From JAJDNS01 sp963578825 (GTDB taxonomy: Bacteria; Acidobacteriota; Vicinamibacteria; Fen-336): a stretch of 64,000 nucleotides of DNA. The stretch is from contig CAUZDW010000020.1 in NCBI GenBank assembly GCA_963578825.1, positions 1 through 64,000 of the forward strand. The letters are read 5' to 3'. Position numbers and translations under genes: made by a program. The notes under the pieces are model-generated. The model saw only the letters and a list, made by a program, of their open reading frames with translations. It was not told the origin of the DNA and made no database searches. This document shows, piece after piece, positions 1 through 8,506 of the stretch (positions within the stretch are counted from its first letter, which is position 1; each line of letters starts with the position of its first letter).

Positions 1-477
1 TTGCTTCTCATCGGCGACTACTTGCCCCACTGAGGGGCTCTTGATTCTTGGCAGACCCGAGTTTCTCTCAGGACGGCCAAGGAGTCGCCGCTACAAATCG
101 ATTTTCAACAGGCTACGGGACAACCCCTCTTTTCCGGCGGATCAATTTGCACCGCTAGTCTATGCAAGGTGTGTCGAGACCCTGACGCTCGAGCGCATCG
201 CGCGACTGAAGATACTCCTGTGCGAGGGCGCGGGCATGACCGGCCCTTGCGAAGCTTCTGAACGCTACTAGGCGAATGAGGCGTGCAATCCAAGGAGGAG
301 TTGGAGCAGACGAAGCGTGTTGATGGAAGGGCCCTAGAATGGTCTTGCGTCATCTATGTGCGCTTCGCAGCTCAACTCGCTGTTCGCCGGACCTATGCCG
401 TATCGACGCCATCAGGATTTAACGCCGGGCACAATGAACCGCCGAGGCGGTCATGTCGTAGTTTGCGGGGTGGCGCC
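1..477. other. Left edge, no recognisable gene
   Basis: Short open frames exist on both strands but none resembles a known family. It holds the upstream copy of an imperfect direct repeat (342-370) whose partner lies beyond the LexA-like gene at 831-860. I see no RNA gene or transposase motif. Confidence 0.4.
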
Positions 478-860
478 TTGGGAAGAGGCAGAACAGACGA
501 CGACCGGAGAAGCCAGGCCTTCACGTCCCTTCAGGGGCAGTATCTGGCCTTCATCCGGATGTACACCCTGATCCATCGGGAGCCGCCTGCCGAGGCAGAC
601 ATGCAGCGCTTCTTCCGCGTGACACCTCCCTCCGTTCACCAGATGGTGCTCACTCTCGAGCGGCGTGGGCTCCTTCAGCGCAGTCCAGGGAAGGCTAGGT
701 CCCTGCGGGTTCTCGTCGAGCCGGACATGCTCCCACCACTGACGGACCCCGCTGCTAGTCGATAGAATGAAGTGGCCGTCGAACAAGGCGATGAACCAGT
801 CGAAGCGCGGAGTTGAAAGCACCCAACGACGATCTGGCGTCATCAATGTGCGCCTCGCAG
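342..860 (+). repeat. Imperfect ~30-bp direct repeat flanking the LexA-like gene
   Basis: Bases 342-370 and 831-860 agree at roughly 25 of 30 positions by eye, sharing the core GTCATC(T/A)ATGTGCGC. The copies bracket the small regulator gene at 478-765, and weaker similarity continues upstream of both. They could be operators, duplication scars or chance; nothing in the sequence decides. Confidence 0.35.
478..765 (+). CDS. Stand-alone LexA-type winged-helix DNA-binding protein
   Basis: A small cytoplasmic protein built only of the LexA N-terminal winged-helix domain, with no peptidase domain for self-cleavage. The conserved stretch includes GQYLAFIRMYT, the signature PPAEADMQRFF, and the recognition helix region VTPPSVHQMVLTLERRGLL, which match the widespread short LexA-domain proteins of bacteria. 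Its targets are unknown and, lacking the Ser-Lys dyad, it cannot act as an SOS repressor by autocleavage. The start is uncertain: the frame is open back to 283, but homology begins only near 520, so I place it at the TTG at 478 (95 residues). An imperfect direct repeat flanks it. It sits upstream of, and in line with, a methyltransferase gene that it might regulate; that link is only positional. Confidence 0.6.
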   Translation: MGRGRTDDDRRSQAFTSLQGQYLAFIRMYTLIHREPPAEADMQRFFRVTPPSVHQMVLTLERRGLLQRSPGKARSLRVLVEPDMLPPLTDPAASR

Positions 861-904
861 GTGATCCCCACTGCTAGCCAGGCTAGACAACTAAGGAGAG
901 ACTG

Positions 905-1939
905 ATGAGTGATGACAAAGGTGCCGGGTCGAAGGCCTTGCCCCCGCACGCCCAGCTGATACAGATGGGGGCAGCCTCGTGGGTCTCGGCGGTCGTTTAC
1001 GCCGCAGCTAAACTTGGCATCGCCGATCACCTGGACGATGGGCCGAGGAGCGCTGTCGAACTGGCCGGCACGACACGCACCCACGCGCCATCGCTGCATC
1101 GCCTCATGCGCACGCTCGCTGGCCTCGGCATCCTCACCGAGGGAGATGCGCAGCGTTTCGCCCTGACACCGTTGGGCGAGGCGCTCAAGTCCGGCGCACC
1201 TGGCTCAGCGCCAGCGACCTTGATAGCGTTTTGCGGCCCGGCGTTTTGGCACAGCTGGAAGCAGATCCTGTATTCGCTCGAAACAGGGAAGACGGGCTTT
1301 GAAAAGGCCAGCGGGATGCCCCTGTTCGAATACCTGGCGCAACATCCCGAGGAAGCGTCCTACTTCAGCGAGGCCATGGTTGGTTTCCATGGCGCTGAGC
1401 CGCCCGCCGTAGCCAGGGCCTACGACTTCTCAGGTGTCGGGACTCTGGTGGACGTAGGCGGCGCGACGGGCAACATGCTGGCCGCGATCTTGTCCCATCA
1501 CGCCGCGCCACGAGGCGTTCTGTTCGACCGGCCGCATGTTGTGCGCGACGCCCCTGCCCTGCTCAAGGCCCGCGGCGTAGAAGAGCGGGTAACGATCGAG
1601 CCGGGCGATTTCTTCGAGAGTGTTCCCGCTGGGGGCGACGCCTACCTGTTGTCGCACATCATCCACGACTGGAACGAGGATCAGTATCTTACCATCCTGG
1701 GCCACTGTCGTAGCGTCATCAAGCCAGATGGCCGCCTCCTGATCGTCGAGACCGTGCTGCCGACGGGCGACACTCCTCATCAAGGCAAGGTGCAGGACAT
1801 GGTCATGCTAGTGATACCAGGGGGCCAGGAACGCACCGAAGCCGAATACGCCTCGCTCCTCGGTAACGCAGGCTTCCGTCTGAACCGCGTGGTGCCTACG
1901 GAGTCGGTCGTTAGTGTGGTGGAAGCGCTTCCGGTCTAG
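905..1939 (+). CDS. SAM-dependent O-methyltransferase (acetylserotonin / hydroxyneurosporene type)
   Basis: A 344-residue cytoplasmic methyltransferase of the plant-type O-methyltransferase family 2 fold. Residues ~15-100 form the winged-helix dimerisation domain (PSLHRLMRTLAGLGIL is typical). Residues ~150-340 form the Rossmann SAM-binding domain, with the glycine-rich motif VDVGGATGN and the catalytic-base motif HIIHDWNEDQ, in which the histidine deprotonates the acceptor hydroxyl in characterised relatives. Length matches the family. The substrate cannot be read from sequence; relatives modify small aromatic or polyketide hydroxyls. A purine-rich AAGGAGAG lies just before the ATG. It is followed closely by a convergent ceramidase-like gene, so it is probably transcribed alone or with the small regulator upstream. 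Confidence 0.85.
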   Translation: MSDDKGAGSKALPPHAQLIQMGAASWVSAVVYAAAKLGIADHLDDGPRSAVELAGTTRTHAPSLHRLMRTLAGLGILTEGDAQRFALTPLGEALKSGAPGSAPATLIAFCGPAFWHSWKQILYSLETGKTGFEKASGMPLFEYLAQHPEEASYFSEAMVGFHGAEPPAVARAYDFSGVGTLVDVGGATGNMLAAILSHHAAPRGVLFDRPHVVRDAPALLKARGVEERVTIEPGDFFESVPAGGDAYLLSHIIHDWNEDQYLTILGHCRSVIKPDGRLLIVETVLPTGDTPHQGKVQDMVMLVIPGGQERTEAEYASLLGNAGFRLNRVVPTESVVSVVEALPV

Positions 1940-1981
1940 CGGTTCGTGTGTCTGGCGTGACCAGGCTGCGCGGGGTGTCGA

Positions 1982-3322
1982 TCAGGGATCGGGCACGAGT
2001 CGGAGCTTGCCCGCCTGGTAGTGCAGGTTGATCAGGGCGCGAGAGACCAGCTTCTCGCCCGCTCCAACCTCGACGAGGGTCGCCTCCCGACCACCGTACC
2101 CTCCCTCGGCCGCCGCTCGGATCGTGGGAAAGTAGGCCAGTGCGCCGTTGCCGTAGCCGACGAAGAGCGTGTTCTCGATCATGCTGCCCTGCTTGAGCCG
2201 CAGACCATGCTCGACGAAGAACTCGCCGGGAAAGGTGGCGAGGGCGAGAGAGTTGCCGACGAGCAGGGTGTCGATCTCGGCTTCGCGCTCGTCGGCGAAG
2301 CGGGTGCGGTAGCGCTGCAACAGCGCCTCGCCACCGAGAGTCCGAAACTTCTCCTGGACGTCGGGATCCTCAAGATCCCAACGTGGCTCAAGTAGCACGG
2401 TTTCACGACGCAGCGAGAGGGAGGCCGGTTGCGAAAAGGAGCGCAGCCCGTTTCGGATTCGGATCACCTCGGCGCCGAGGGCATGCCCCATCCTTTCCAT
2501 CTGTTCGAACCCTCCTTCCGACGGAGGGGTCTTGTCCCAGAAAGGATTGATGTCGCCGGCGGCGCCCTGGATGAACATCGCCTGACCGCCCGTGGTCTCT
2601 TCCACCATGGCCATCATCGCGCCCGGATAGTCGGCGGAGATCTCGAGGTTCTCCGGGCCCAAGACCACGGGATGGCAGGCGAAGTTGACGAGAGTGGCCA
2701 GGGGCTCGCCATCCGGGCTGTCGAAAGCGACCACCGCAACGCTGTAGTCCACCGGGTTGGTCGGGAGACGCTCCCGATTGCCCCACATCATCTCCACACT
2801 GCCGTCGGGCAGCACCTTGCGTCGGTTGTGACCCTCTTCGACCCGCCCCCATCCCACCGAGAGGCGTGCGAGCTGCAAGCGGCCGTGTGCCTCGACGACC
2901 GCCCGCGCAGCCTTCTCTTCCATCGAGTTCAGCCACGGGGCGTCGGGGTCGGGGAAGGAAGAGTCGAATACGGGGGCGGAGTGGGTGTGGGAGGCGACGA
3001 GAAGCACGCCATCGAGGTCCACCTCGCGTCGCACCAGCGCCCGCACCCGGCGAGTATTGTCGGCACCGAAGGACCCGAGGTCGAGGGTGACCAAGGCCAC
3101 CTCGACGCTTCCATCACTGACGACCAACGCCTTGGCGAACAGCGGGTCGTGCACTCCGGTGGAGACGTTCGTGCCCCGGGCGCCGTAGCCGTACATGCGG
3201 CTGCCGATGGGCGGCGTGATGTCGGCCTTCGCGGTGCCGACGCGAAACTCGGCGGCAAGGGGTCTCACGGCGATGGCCAAGAGCAGGAGCAGAAACGCGG
3301 TACGCATTCCGGCGGAATTCAT
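1982..3322 (-). CDS. Exported neutral/alkaline ceramidase-like hydrolase
   Basis: A 446-residue protein with an N-terminal signal peptide (hydrophobic run starting TAFLLLLLAIAV) followed by the N-terminal catalytic fold of neutral/alkaline ceramidases. Supporting motifs are the start of the fold (VGTAKADITPPIG), the zinc-region SHTHSAP near residue 112, and GAAGDINPFWD around residue 255. True ceramidases are about 650 residues and have a C-terminal immunoglobulin-like domain that is absent here, so this belongs to the short 'ceramidase N-terminal domain' group of unknown substrate, probably an amidase acting on a lipid or amide in the periplasm. The ATG at 3322 is preceded by a good ribosome site (GGGAGGG); a second ATG at 3307 would shorten the leader by five residues. 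It is divergent from the transporter gene at 3523. Confidence 0.8.
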   Translation of the reverse strand: MNSAGMRTAFLLLLLAIAVRPLAAEFRVGTAKADITPPIGSRMYGYGARGTNVSTGVHDPLFAKALVVSDGSVEVALVTLDLGSFGADNTRRVRALVRREVDLDGVLLVASHTHSAPVFDSSFPDPDAPWLNSMEEKAARAVVEAHGRLQLARLSVGWGRVEEGHNRRKVLPDGSVEMMWGNRERLPTNPVDYSVAVVAFDSPDGEPLATLVNFACHPVVLGPENLEISADYPGAMMAMVEETTGGQAMFIQGAAGDINPFWDKTPPSEGGFEQMERMGHALGAEVIRIRNGLRSFSQPASLSLRRETVLLEPRWDLEDPDVQEKFRTLGGEALLQRYRTRFADEREAEIDTLLVGNSLALATFPGEFFVEHGLRLKQGSMIENTLFVGYGNGALAYFPTIRAAAEGGYGGREATLVEVGAGEKLVSRALINLHYQAGKLRLVPDP

Positions 3323-3522
3323 TCTCTACCCTCCCTGGCGGCTCGGACGATGATAGAAGACTATCGCATGGAGGGACGTGGACGCCTCGGCCCCCGCACG
3401 AAGTGATCTTTGGACGTACGCCGGGCGCGCGCCCACACTTGCCGGCGGCACGCGGATACAATGACGCGTCGCTCCCGGATCAAGACCATGCGCACCGACA
3501 AGAGCCCGCTGCACCGACCCGC

Positions 3523-5073
3523 ATGAGCCAGAACGAACGGTACGGCTCGCGCCTGGGGATGATGCTCGTCATGCTCGGGATGGCCGTGGGCACGGGCAAC
3601 ATCTGGCGCTTCCCGCGGATCGCCGCCCAGAACGGTGGCGGAGAGTTCCTGATCGCGTGGGTCGCCTTCCTGTTCCTGTGGTCGATCCCGCTGCTGCTCG
3701 TGGAGTTCGGCCTGGGGCGCAAGCTGCGGGTCGGGCCCGTCGTGGCCTTCGGAGAGCTCATGGGGCCACGCTGGGTCTGGATGGGGGCGTTCGTGGCCTT
3801 CGTGGCGAGCGCCATCCTCTTCTACTACTCGGTGGTGGCGGGCTGGACGTTCCGCTATCTGCTGGGAGCGGTTCTTGGCGAGCTGCCGGACGCGCAGCCG
3901 GGGGCGTTCTGGTCCGAGTATACGAGCTCGTGGTGGCCGGTCGTGACGCACGGTGTGGCCATCGGCCTCGGCACCCTCGTGGTGAGCCGCGGGATCGGCG
4001 CCATCGAACGCATGGCCAAAGTGCTGATGCCGATCCTGATCGCGCTGATCCTGCTGCTGGCCCTTCGTGCGATGACGTTGCCCGGGGGCTCCGCCGGGCT
4101 CGACTACCTCTTCAGCGTCGACTGGGAGGAGCTCGGCAACGCCCGGCTCTGGATCGAGGCCCTGACCCAGAACGCCTGGGACACGGGAGCGGGCTGGGGG
4201 CTCGCGCTGTGCTACGCGGCCTACCTCCGGGACCGCGAGGATACGGCGCTCAACGCCTTCCTCCTTCCCATCGCCAACAACATGATCTCGCTGCTGGCCG
4301 GCATCGCGGTCCTGTGCACGGTCTTTTCGGTCGTCCCGGGCCTGGTCGCAAACATGGCCGCCAACCCGGAGGCCCTGGCGCGGTTCCCGGCCCTGTCCGA
4401 GGCGGTCCAGGGAGGAGCGTCGGTCACGCCGGAGCTCCTGCAGCAGACGATCTTCGGCGCGGGCAACGAGGGCATGACGTTCATCTGGATTCCCCAGCTC
4501 ATGGGGACGCTGCCCTTCGGGCGCGTGATCCTGGTGGTCTTCTTCGCCGCGCTCGTGCTGGCGGCCATGACTAGCCTGATCGCCATGGTGGAGCTGGCCA
4601 CCCGCGTGCTCGTGGACGGGGGCGTCGAGCGGCCGAAAGCGGTCCGCTACGTGGGGATCATCGCCTTCCTCCTCGGGATACCCTCGGCCCTCTCCCTGCA
4701 GGTGCTCAAGAACCAGGACTGGGTCTGGGGCGTGAGCCTGATGCTCTCGGGCTTCTTCTTCGCGATTGCGATCCTGCGCTACGGCGTGAGACGGTTTCGC
4801 GAGGAGCAGCTCAACCACGCCGACTCCGACATCCGAATCGGCCGGTGGTGGGACGTGGTCATCGGCGTCATCGTGCCCATAGAAGCGCTGGTCCTGCTCG
4901 TGTGGTGGCTGTTCCAGGCGTGGACCTGGGATCCCGAGGGATGGCTGACACCGTTTGCGCAGGAAAACGTCGGGACGGTGCTCTTCCAGTTCGCCGTGGT
5001 GTTCGCGGTTCTCCTGGCCGCCAACGGCTGGATCGCCCGGCGCTCGCTGCCAGACCGCGACGAAAACAGATAG
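3523..5073 (+). CDS. Sodium-dependent transporter, neurotransmitter:sodium symporter (SNF) family
   Basis: An inner-membrane secondary transporter of 516 residues with about 12 hydrophobic helices. The first helix carries the family signature GMAVGTGNIWRFPRIAAQNGGG in part (bundle residues of the Na1/Na2 and substrate sites). Bacterial relatives import amino acids or similar small solutes with Na+. The frame is open upstream to 3403, but the region before the ATG at 3523 is not hydrophobic and does not resemble the family, so I start at MSQNERYGS. No substrate can be assigned. Its stop lies seven bases from the end of the convergent spermidine synthase fusion gene. Confidence 0.88.
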   Translation: MSQNERYGSRLGMMLVMLGMAVGTGNIWRFPRIAAQNGGGEFLIAWVAFLFLWSIPLLLVEFGLGRKLRVGPVVAFGELMGPRWVWMGAFVAFVASAILFYYSVVAGWTFRYLLGAVLGELPDAQPGAFWSEYTSSWWPVVTHGVAIGLGTLVVSRGIGAIERMAKVLMPILIALILLLALRAMTLPGGSAGLDYLFSVDWEELGNARLWIEALTQNAWDTGAGWGLALCYAAYLRDREDTALNAFLLPIANNMISLLAGIAVLCTVFSVVPGLVANMAANPEALARFPALSEAVQGGASVTPELLQQTIFGAGNEGMTFIWIPQLMGTLPFGRVILVVFFAALVLAAMTSLIAMVELATRVLVDGGVERPKAVRYVGIIAFLLGIPSALSLQVLKNQDWVWGVSLMLSGFFFAIAILRYGVRRFREEQLNHADSDIRIGRWWDVVIGVIVPIEALVLLVWWLFQAWTWDPEGWLTPFAQENVGTVLFQFAVVFAVLLAANGWIARRSLPDRDENR

Positions 5074-5079
5074 GCGGGG

Positions 5080-7704
5080 TCAAGGCTCGGCCGTGCCCAT
5101 CGACATCGTGCGCAGGAGCGCTTGCACGAACGCCGTCTCCTCCTCGTCGCCGCCCAGGGCCAGCGCGAACTCGAACGCCCGTCGAGCATCCGCCGCTCGG
5201 CCGAGGGCCTGCAGGATCTGGCCCCGCAGCTTGTATGCGGCGAAGGAGGGCTCGAGGCTGATGGCCTGCTCGCAGGTGGCCAGTGCCGCCTCGTTGCGCC
5301 CGGCGGTGAAGAGCGATGCGGCCTGATCGAGGGCGAAATCCGCCTCTGAACGGTAGCCGTTGACGTGGTCGATCACCGACGCCGGATGGCGGGCGATCGC
5401 CTCGCCGATCGCCTCGGTGCGGTCGACGTAGAGCGTTCGAGGGGCAGAGAGCTCGAGGCGCATATTGTCGTCGGTGTTGAGGCCCGCACCCCCGGCGAAA
5501 GCCTCGAAGCCGGCCGTGTCCATGGCGAGGCTGACGAGCAGATCGGATGGATAGTGGAGGCCAATGGAGCCCAGGACCTCGGACTGGTCCGTGTCCTCGA
5601 ACACGCGGCGCATCTCGGGCAGCGAGAAACGGATCGGCTGTCGGGAGCCGAGCAGGAGGATGTCGCGGCCCGAGGACAGCCTGAAGAGGAGCTGCTCGGG
5701 AAAAACGCTTGCGAACGTGGCGACCAGCGAGCGCGTGGCCTCTTCCGACATCCCGTACAGGTGGAACCACTGACAGACGACGCCGTCGGGGCTCAGTCGC
5801 GACTCGACGATCCGGAAGTACTCCTCCGTGAAGAGGTTGGCGATTCCCGTGATCCAGGGGTTGGACGGCTCGGAGATGATGACGTCGTAGGTGTCCGGCG
5901 AGCGACGGAGAAGAGCGCGCGCGTCGCCCACGTGCAGATCGAGGCGGGGGTCCTCGAGAGGAGATCCGCTCACCTCCTCGAAGTGTGACGAGCCCTCGAC
6001 GACGGCCGGCTCGATCTCGAAGGCGTCGACCTGCTCCACCGGATAGGTGAGCACCGCCCCCGCCGTCACCCCGCTCCCCCACCCCACGACCGCCACCCGC
6101 TTGGCGTCGTGCGCCATGAGCGGCAGGTGCGCCAGAAGGAGTTGTGTCTGCATGTCCCCGGGGCCGTTGGAGGCGTCGGTCTTGCCGTTGATCATCATCA
6201 CGCGATAGCCGCCCACTTCATGGACCGCCACCGTGGCCGTCGGGCCGTCGCGGTAGTAGAGCATCCGGTGGGCGTCGACGACCCCGCGGAGCTCTTCCGC
6301 ACTGAGCTCCTTGTAGGTGTTCAGGCCCGCGTAGAAGCCGATTCCCCGGGCCACGGCCGTCTCACCAGGCGAAATGGCGAGCACGAGCACGACGCTCCCG
6401 GCGGCCACCACGCTCCGTCCCACCGAGAGGCTGCGCGTCCGGACCAGGAGGAAGAGCGCAGCGGCGAGGGCGGCCGTGGAGGCCAGCCTCACGGTGAGCG
6501 AGACACCGTAGTTTCCCAGGAACACTGCGGAGGCCAAGACAGCACCCGTTGCCGATCCCACGAGGTTGGCCGTGTAGAGCCGCGAGATCCTCTCCCCGAC
6601 CTCGCGCCGACCGGGCAGCGGCACGCTGGCCGCAACGGGCAGCAGGGCGCCCAGGCAGAGTGCGGAGGGCAGCATGAGGAGGGCGGCGATGAGGAACTGC
6701 GTGGCGAAGAGGCTGGTCTCCTGGCCGGCATCCGAGCGTTGGAGGGCGAGGAAAAGCCCCGGGAGCAGGTTCCCGACCGGCAGGCTGATGTAGGCGCCCA
6801 CGGCGGTTCCGGCGAGCAGCAATGAGACGACCCGGTACGACGCGGGCCGCCGGGCCCGGCGCAAGACGGCAGAAGCCCACGCCGATCCGCCGGCGAGGCC
6901 GGCGAGAAAGGCCGACAGCATGATCGTGACGCCGTAGACCGAGGAGGCGAAGGCGATGGACAACACCCTCGTCCACGCCACCTCGTAGACCATGGCCACG
7001 GCGCCGGAGACCGAGAGGGCCAGCAGCAGGAGCCCGTCGCCATGGGGCGTCGACGGTTTGTCAGTCTTCTCCGCCAGTGGCGGCTCCCATGCAGGAAACA
7101 CACGACTGCGGCTGGCGATCAACACGAGGCAGATCAAGACGTCGATGGCCGAGGCCACGTGGAGGGTCCGAAGCAGGCCCAGGTGGGGGAAGAGCCAGAA
7201 GACGGCGATCAGCGGGCCGAAGACCGCCCCGGCGGTGTTGGCGGCGTAGAGCCGCCCGACATCCACGGCGACCGGCGACGCTGCGCGTCTGAGGGCCCGG
7301 ATGAGGATCGGCAGCGACGCGCCCATGCCGACGGTCGCCGGAAGAAGCAGCGCCACGGCCGACGCGAACTGAACGCCGGGGGCCTGGTCTTCCGCCAGTC
7401 GGAGGAGAAACGGGGTCGCGAGCCCGTAGACGCCCGCCCAACCCTCCAGCAGGGCGTAGACGAGCACCGGGTCGAGACGGGCCACGGAAGGCCGGCCGGC
7501 GAGGAACGCGCCGACGGCCATTCCCCCCATGAAGGCCCCGAGGACCGCCCCGACCGCCACGGCGGTCGCTCCCAGCGAGAGCAGCAGCAGACGGGTCCAG
7601 ACGACCTCGAAGACGAGCGCCGTCGCCCCGGTGAGAAGGAAGGACGAGAAGAGGAGAATCCGACCGATCGAGCCGGTGTCCGTCGCTCTCGCGTCGCCTC
7701 CCAA
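5080..7704 (-). CDS. Membrane-embedded spermidine synthase-like fusion protein with C-terminal TPRs
   Basis: An 874-residue inner-membrane protein in three parts. Residues ~10-425 contain many hydrophobic helices in two MFS-like blocks. Residues ~440-740 form a polyamine synthase/SAM-methyltransferase-like domain, with VAVVGWGSGVTAG as the nucleotide-binding glycine loop, FEIEPAVVE as the acidic strand, HVGDARALL, and the active-site-region motif SEPSNPWITG. Residues ~785-870 read as tetratricopeptide repeats. Such fusions are common in Acidobacteriota and other environmental phyla and their substrate is unknown; aminopropyl transfer is possible but unproven. The ATG lies in a stretch shared with the opposite-strand region before the methyltransferase at 7784, so the two genes are divergently transcribed from about 80 bases. 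Confidence 0.85.
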   Translation of the reverse strand: MGGDARATDTGSIGRILLFSSFLLTGATALVFEVVWTRLLLLSLGATAVAVGAVLGAFMGGMAVGAFLAGRPSVARLDPVLVYALLEGWAGVYGLATPFLLRLAEDQAPGVQFASAVALLLPATVGMGASLPILIRALRRAASPVAVDVGRLYAANTAGAVFGPLIAVFWLFPHLGLLRTLHVASAIDVLICLVLIASRSRVFPAWEPPLAEKTDKPSTPHGDGLLLLALSVSGAVAMVYEVAWTRVLSIAFASSVYGVTIMLSAFLAGLAGGSAWASAVLRRARRPASYRVVSLLLAGTAVGAYISLPVGNLLPGLFLALQRSDAGQETSLFATQFLIAALLMLPSALCLGALLPVAASVPLPGRREVGERISRLYTANLVGSATGAVLASAVFLGNYGVSLTVRLASTAALAAALFLLVRTRSLSVGRSVVAAGSVVLVLAISPGETAVARGIGFYAGLNTYKELSAEELRGVVDAHRMLYYRDGPTATVAVHEVGGYRVMMINGKTDASNGPGDMQTQLLLAHLPLMAHDAKRVAVVGWGSGVTAGAVLTYPVEQVDAFEIEPAVVEGSSHFEEVSGSPLEDPRLDLHVGDARALLRRSPDTYDVIISEPSNPWITGIANLFTEEYFRIVESRLSPDGVVCQWFHLYGMSEEATRSLVATFASVFPEQLLFRLSSGRDILLLGSRQPIRFSLPEMRRVFEDTDQSEVLGSIGLHYPSDLLVSLAMDTAGFEAFAGGAGLNTDDNMRLELSAPRTLYVDRTEAIGEAIARHPASVIDHVNGYRSEADFALDQAASLFTAGRNEAALATCEQAISLEPSFAAYKLRGQILQALGRAADARRAFEFALALGGDEEETAFVQALLRTMSMGTAEP

Positions 7705-7783
7705 GCAGGACGATTATAGCCTCGGGCGCATGTGTGAGACCGGGGTGACGCCATCGGCCCGGGGCGCGGGTTATGCTTCGGGC

Positions 7784-8446
7784 ATGCTTCCCAGCCCCAA
7801 GTACACCGCCCTGACCGACACGCTCTACGAGTACATGGCGGCGCATCGATCGCCCGACGACGCCGTCGTCCAGGAGCTCCGCGACGAGACGGCGGCTCTC
7901 GGGAGTAGCTCCGTCATGCAGGTCGCGCCGGACCAAGCCACCTTCCTTCGGATCCTGGTCGCCGCGATCGGGGCTCGCCGGGCCATCGAGGTGGGCACGT
8001 TCACCGGGTACTCCGCCCTCGCCATTGCCCGGGGTCTCCCCCCCGACGGACGCCTCCTTTGCATGGACGTCAGCGAGGAGTGGACCTCCATTGCGCGGCG
8101 CTACTGGGAGAAGGCGGGTGTCAGCGATCGAATCGAGCTACGGCTCGGACCGGCGGCGGAGACACTGCGCTCCCTGCCCGAGGAGCCGGTCTACGACTTT
8201 GGCTTCGTCGACGCCGACAAGAAGGGCTATCCGGTCTACTGGGAGGAGATCGTTCGACGCCTTCGCCCCGGCGGCCTCATCGGTATCGACAACGTGCTGT
8301 GGGAGGGCGATGTCGTCCTGCCCAAGAAGCGGGGAGAAGACATCGAGGCGATCCGGAGCTTCAACGAGCTCGTCCTGACCGACGACCGCGTCGAGTCGGT
8401 GATGCTTTCGGTCGCGGACGGCCTGACCCTGGCTCGGAAGCTCTAG
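7784..8446 (+). CDS. Class I O-methyltransferase (caffeoyl-CoA / catechol OMT-like, family 3)
   Basis: A 220-residue cytoplasmic enzyme of the small O-methyltransferase family 3. Visible motifs are AIEVGTFTGYSAL (SAM-binding motif I), CMDVSEEW (acidic residue contacting the ribose), FGFVDADKKGY (metal and catalytic aspartate) and GGLIGIDNVLWEG. Relatives methylate catechols and other vicinal diols with a divalent metal. The frame is open upstream, but homology begins at MLPSPKYTALTDTLYEYM, so I start at the ATG at 7784. It lies 60 bases upstream of selD in the same direction, separated by a GC-rich hairpin, so co-transcription with selD is possible but not shown. No feature suggests selenium as its substrate. 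Confidence 0.88.
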   Translation: MLPSPKYTALTDTLYEYMAAHRSPDDAVVQELRDETAALGSSSVMQVAPDQATFLRILVAAIGARRAIEVGTFTGYSALAIARGLPPDGRLLCMDVSEEWTSIARRYWEKAGVSDRIELRLGPAAETLRSLPEEPVYDFGFVDADKKGYPVYWEEIVRRLRPGGLIGIDNVLWEGDVVLPKKRGEDIEAIRSFNELVLTDDRVESVMLSVADGLTLARKL

Positions 8447-8455
8447 GGACTCATG

Positions 8456-8480
8456 GGGCCCGCCTTGCGCGAACGGGCCC
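8456..8480 (+). terminator. GC-rich hairpin between methyltransferase and selD
   Basis: A perfect 7-bp inverted repeat (GGGCCCG / CGGGCCC) with an 11-base loop, ten bases after the methyltransferase stop. There is no U-tract, so it is a weak intrinsic terminator at best. It could instead be an attenuating structure in the selD leader. Confidence 0.4.
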
Positions 8481-8506
8481 GTGTGTCATATTCCAGGTAA
8501 GGAGAG

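Noticed and set aside
3361..4818. 485-codon minus-strand frame across the sodium transporter
   Set aside because: Composition is charged low-complexity residues without family motifs; the plus strand has a clear SNF transporter.
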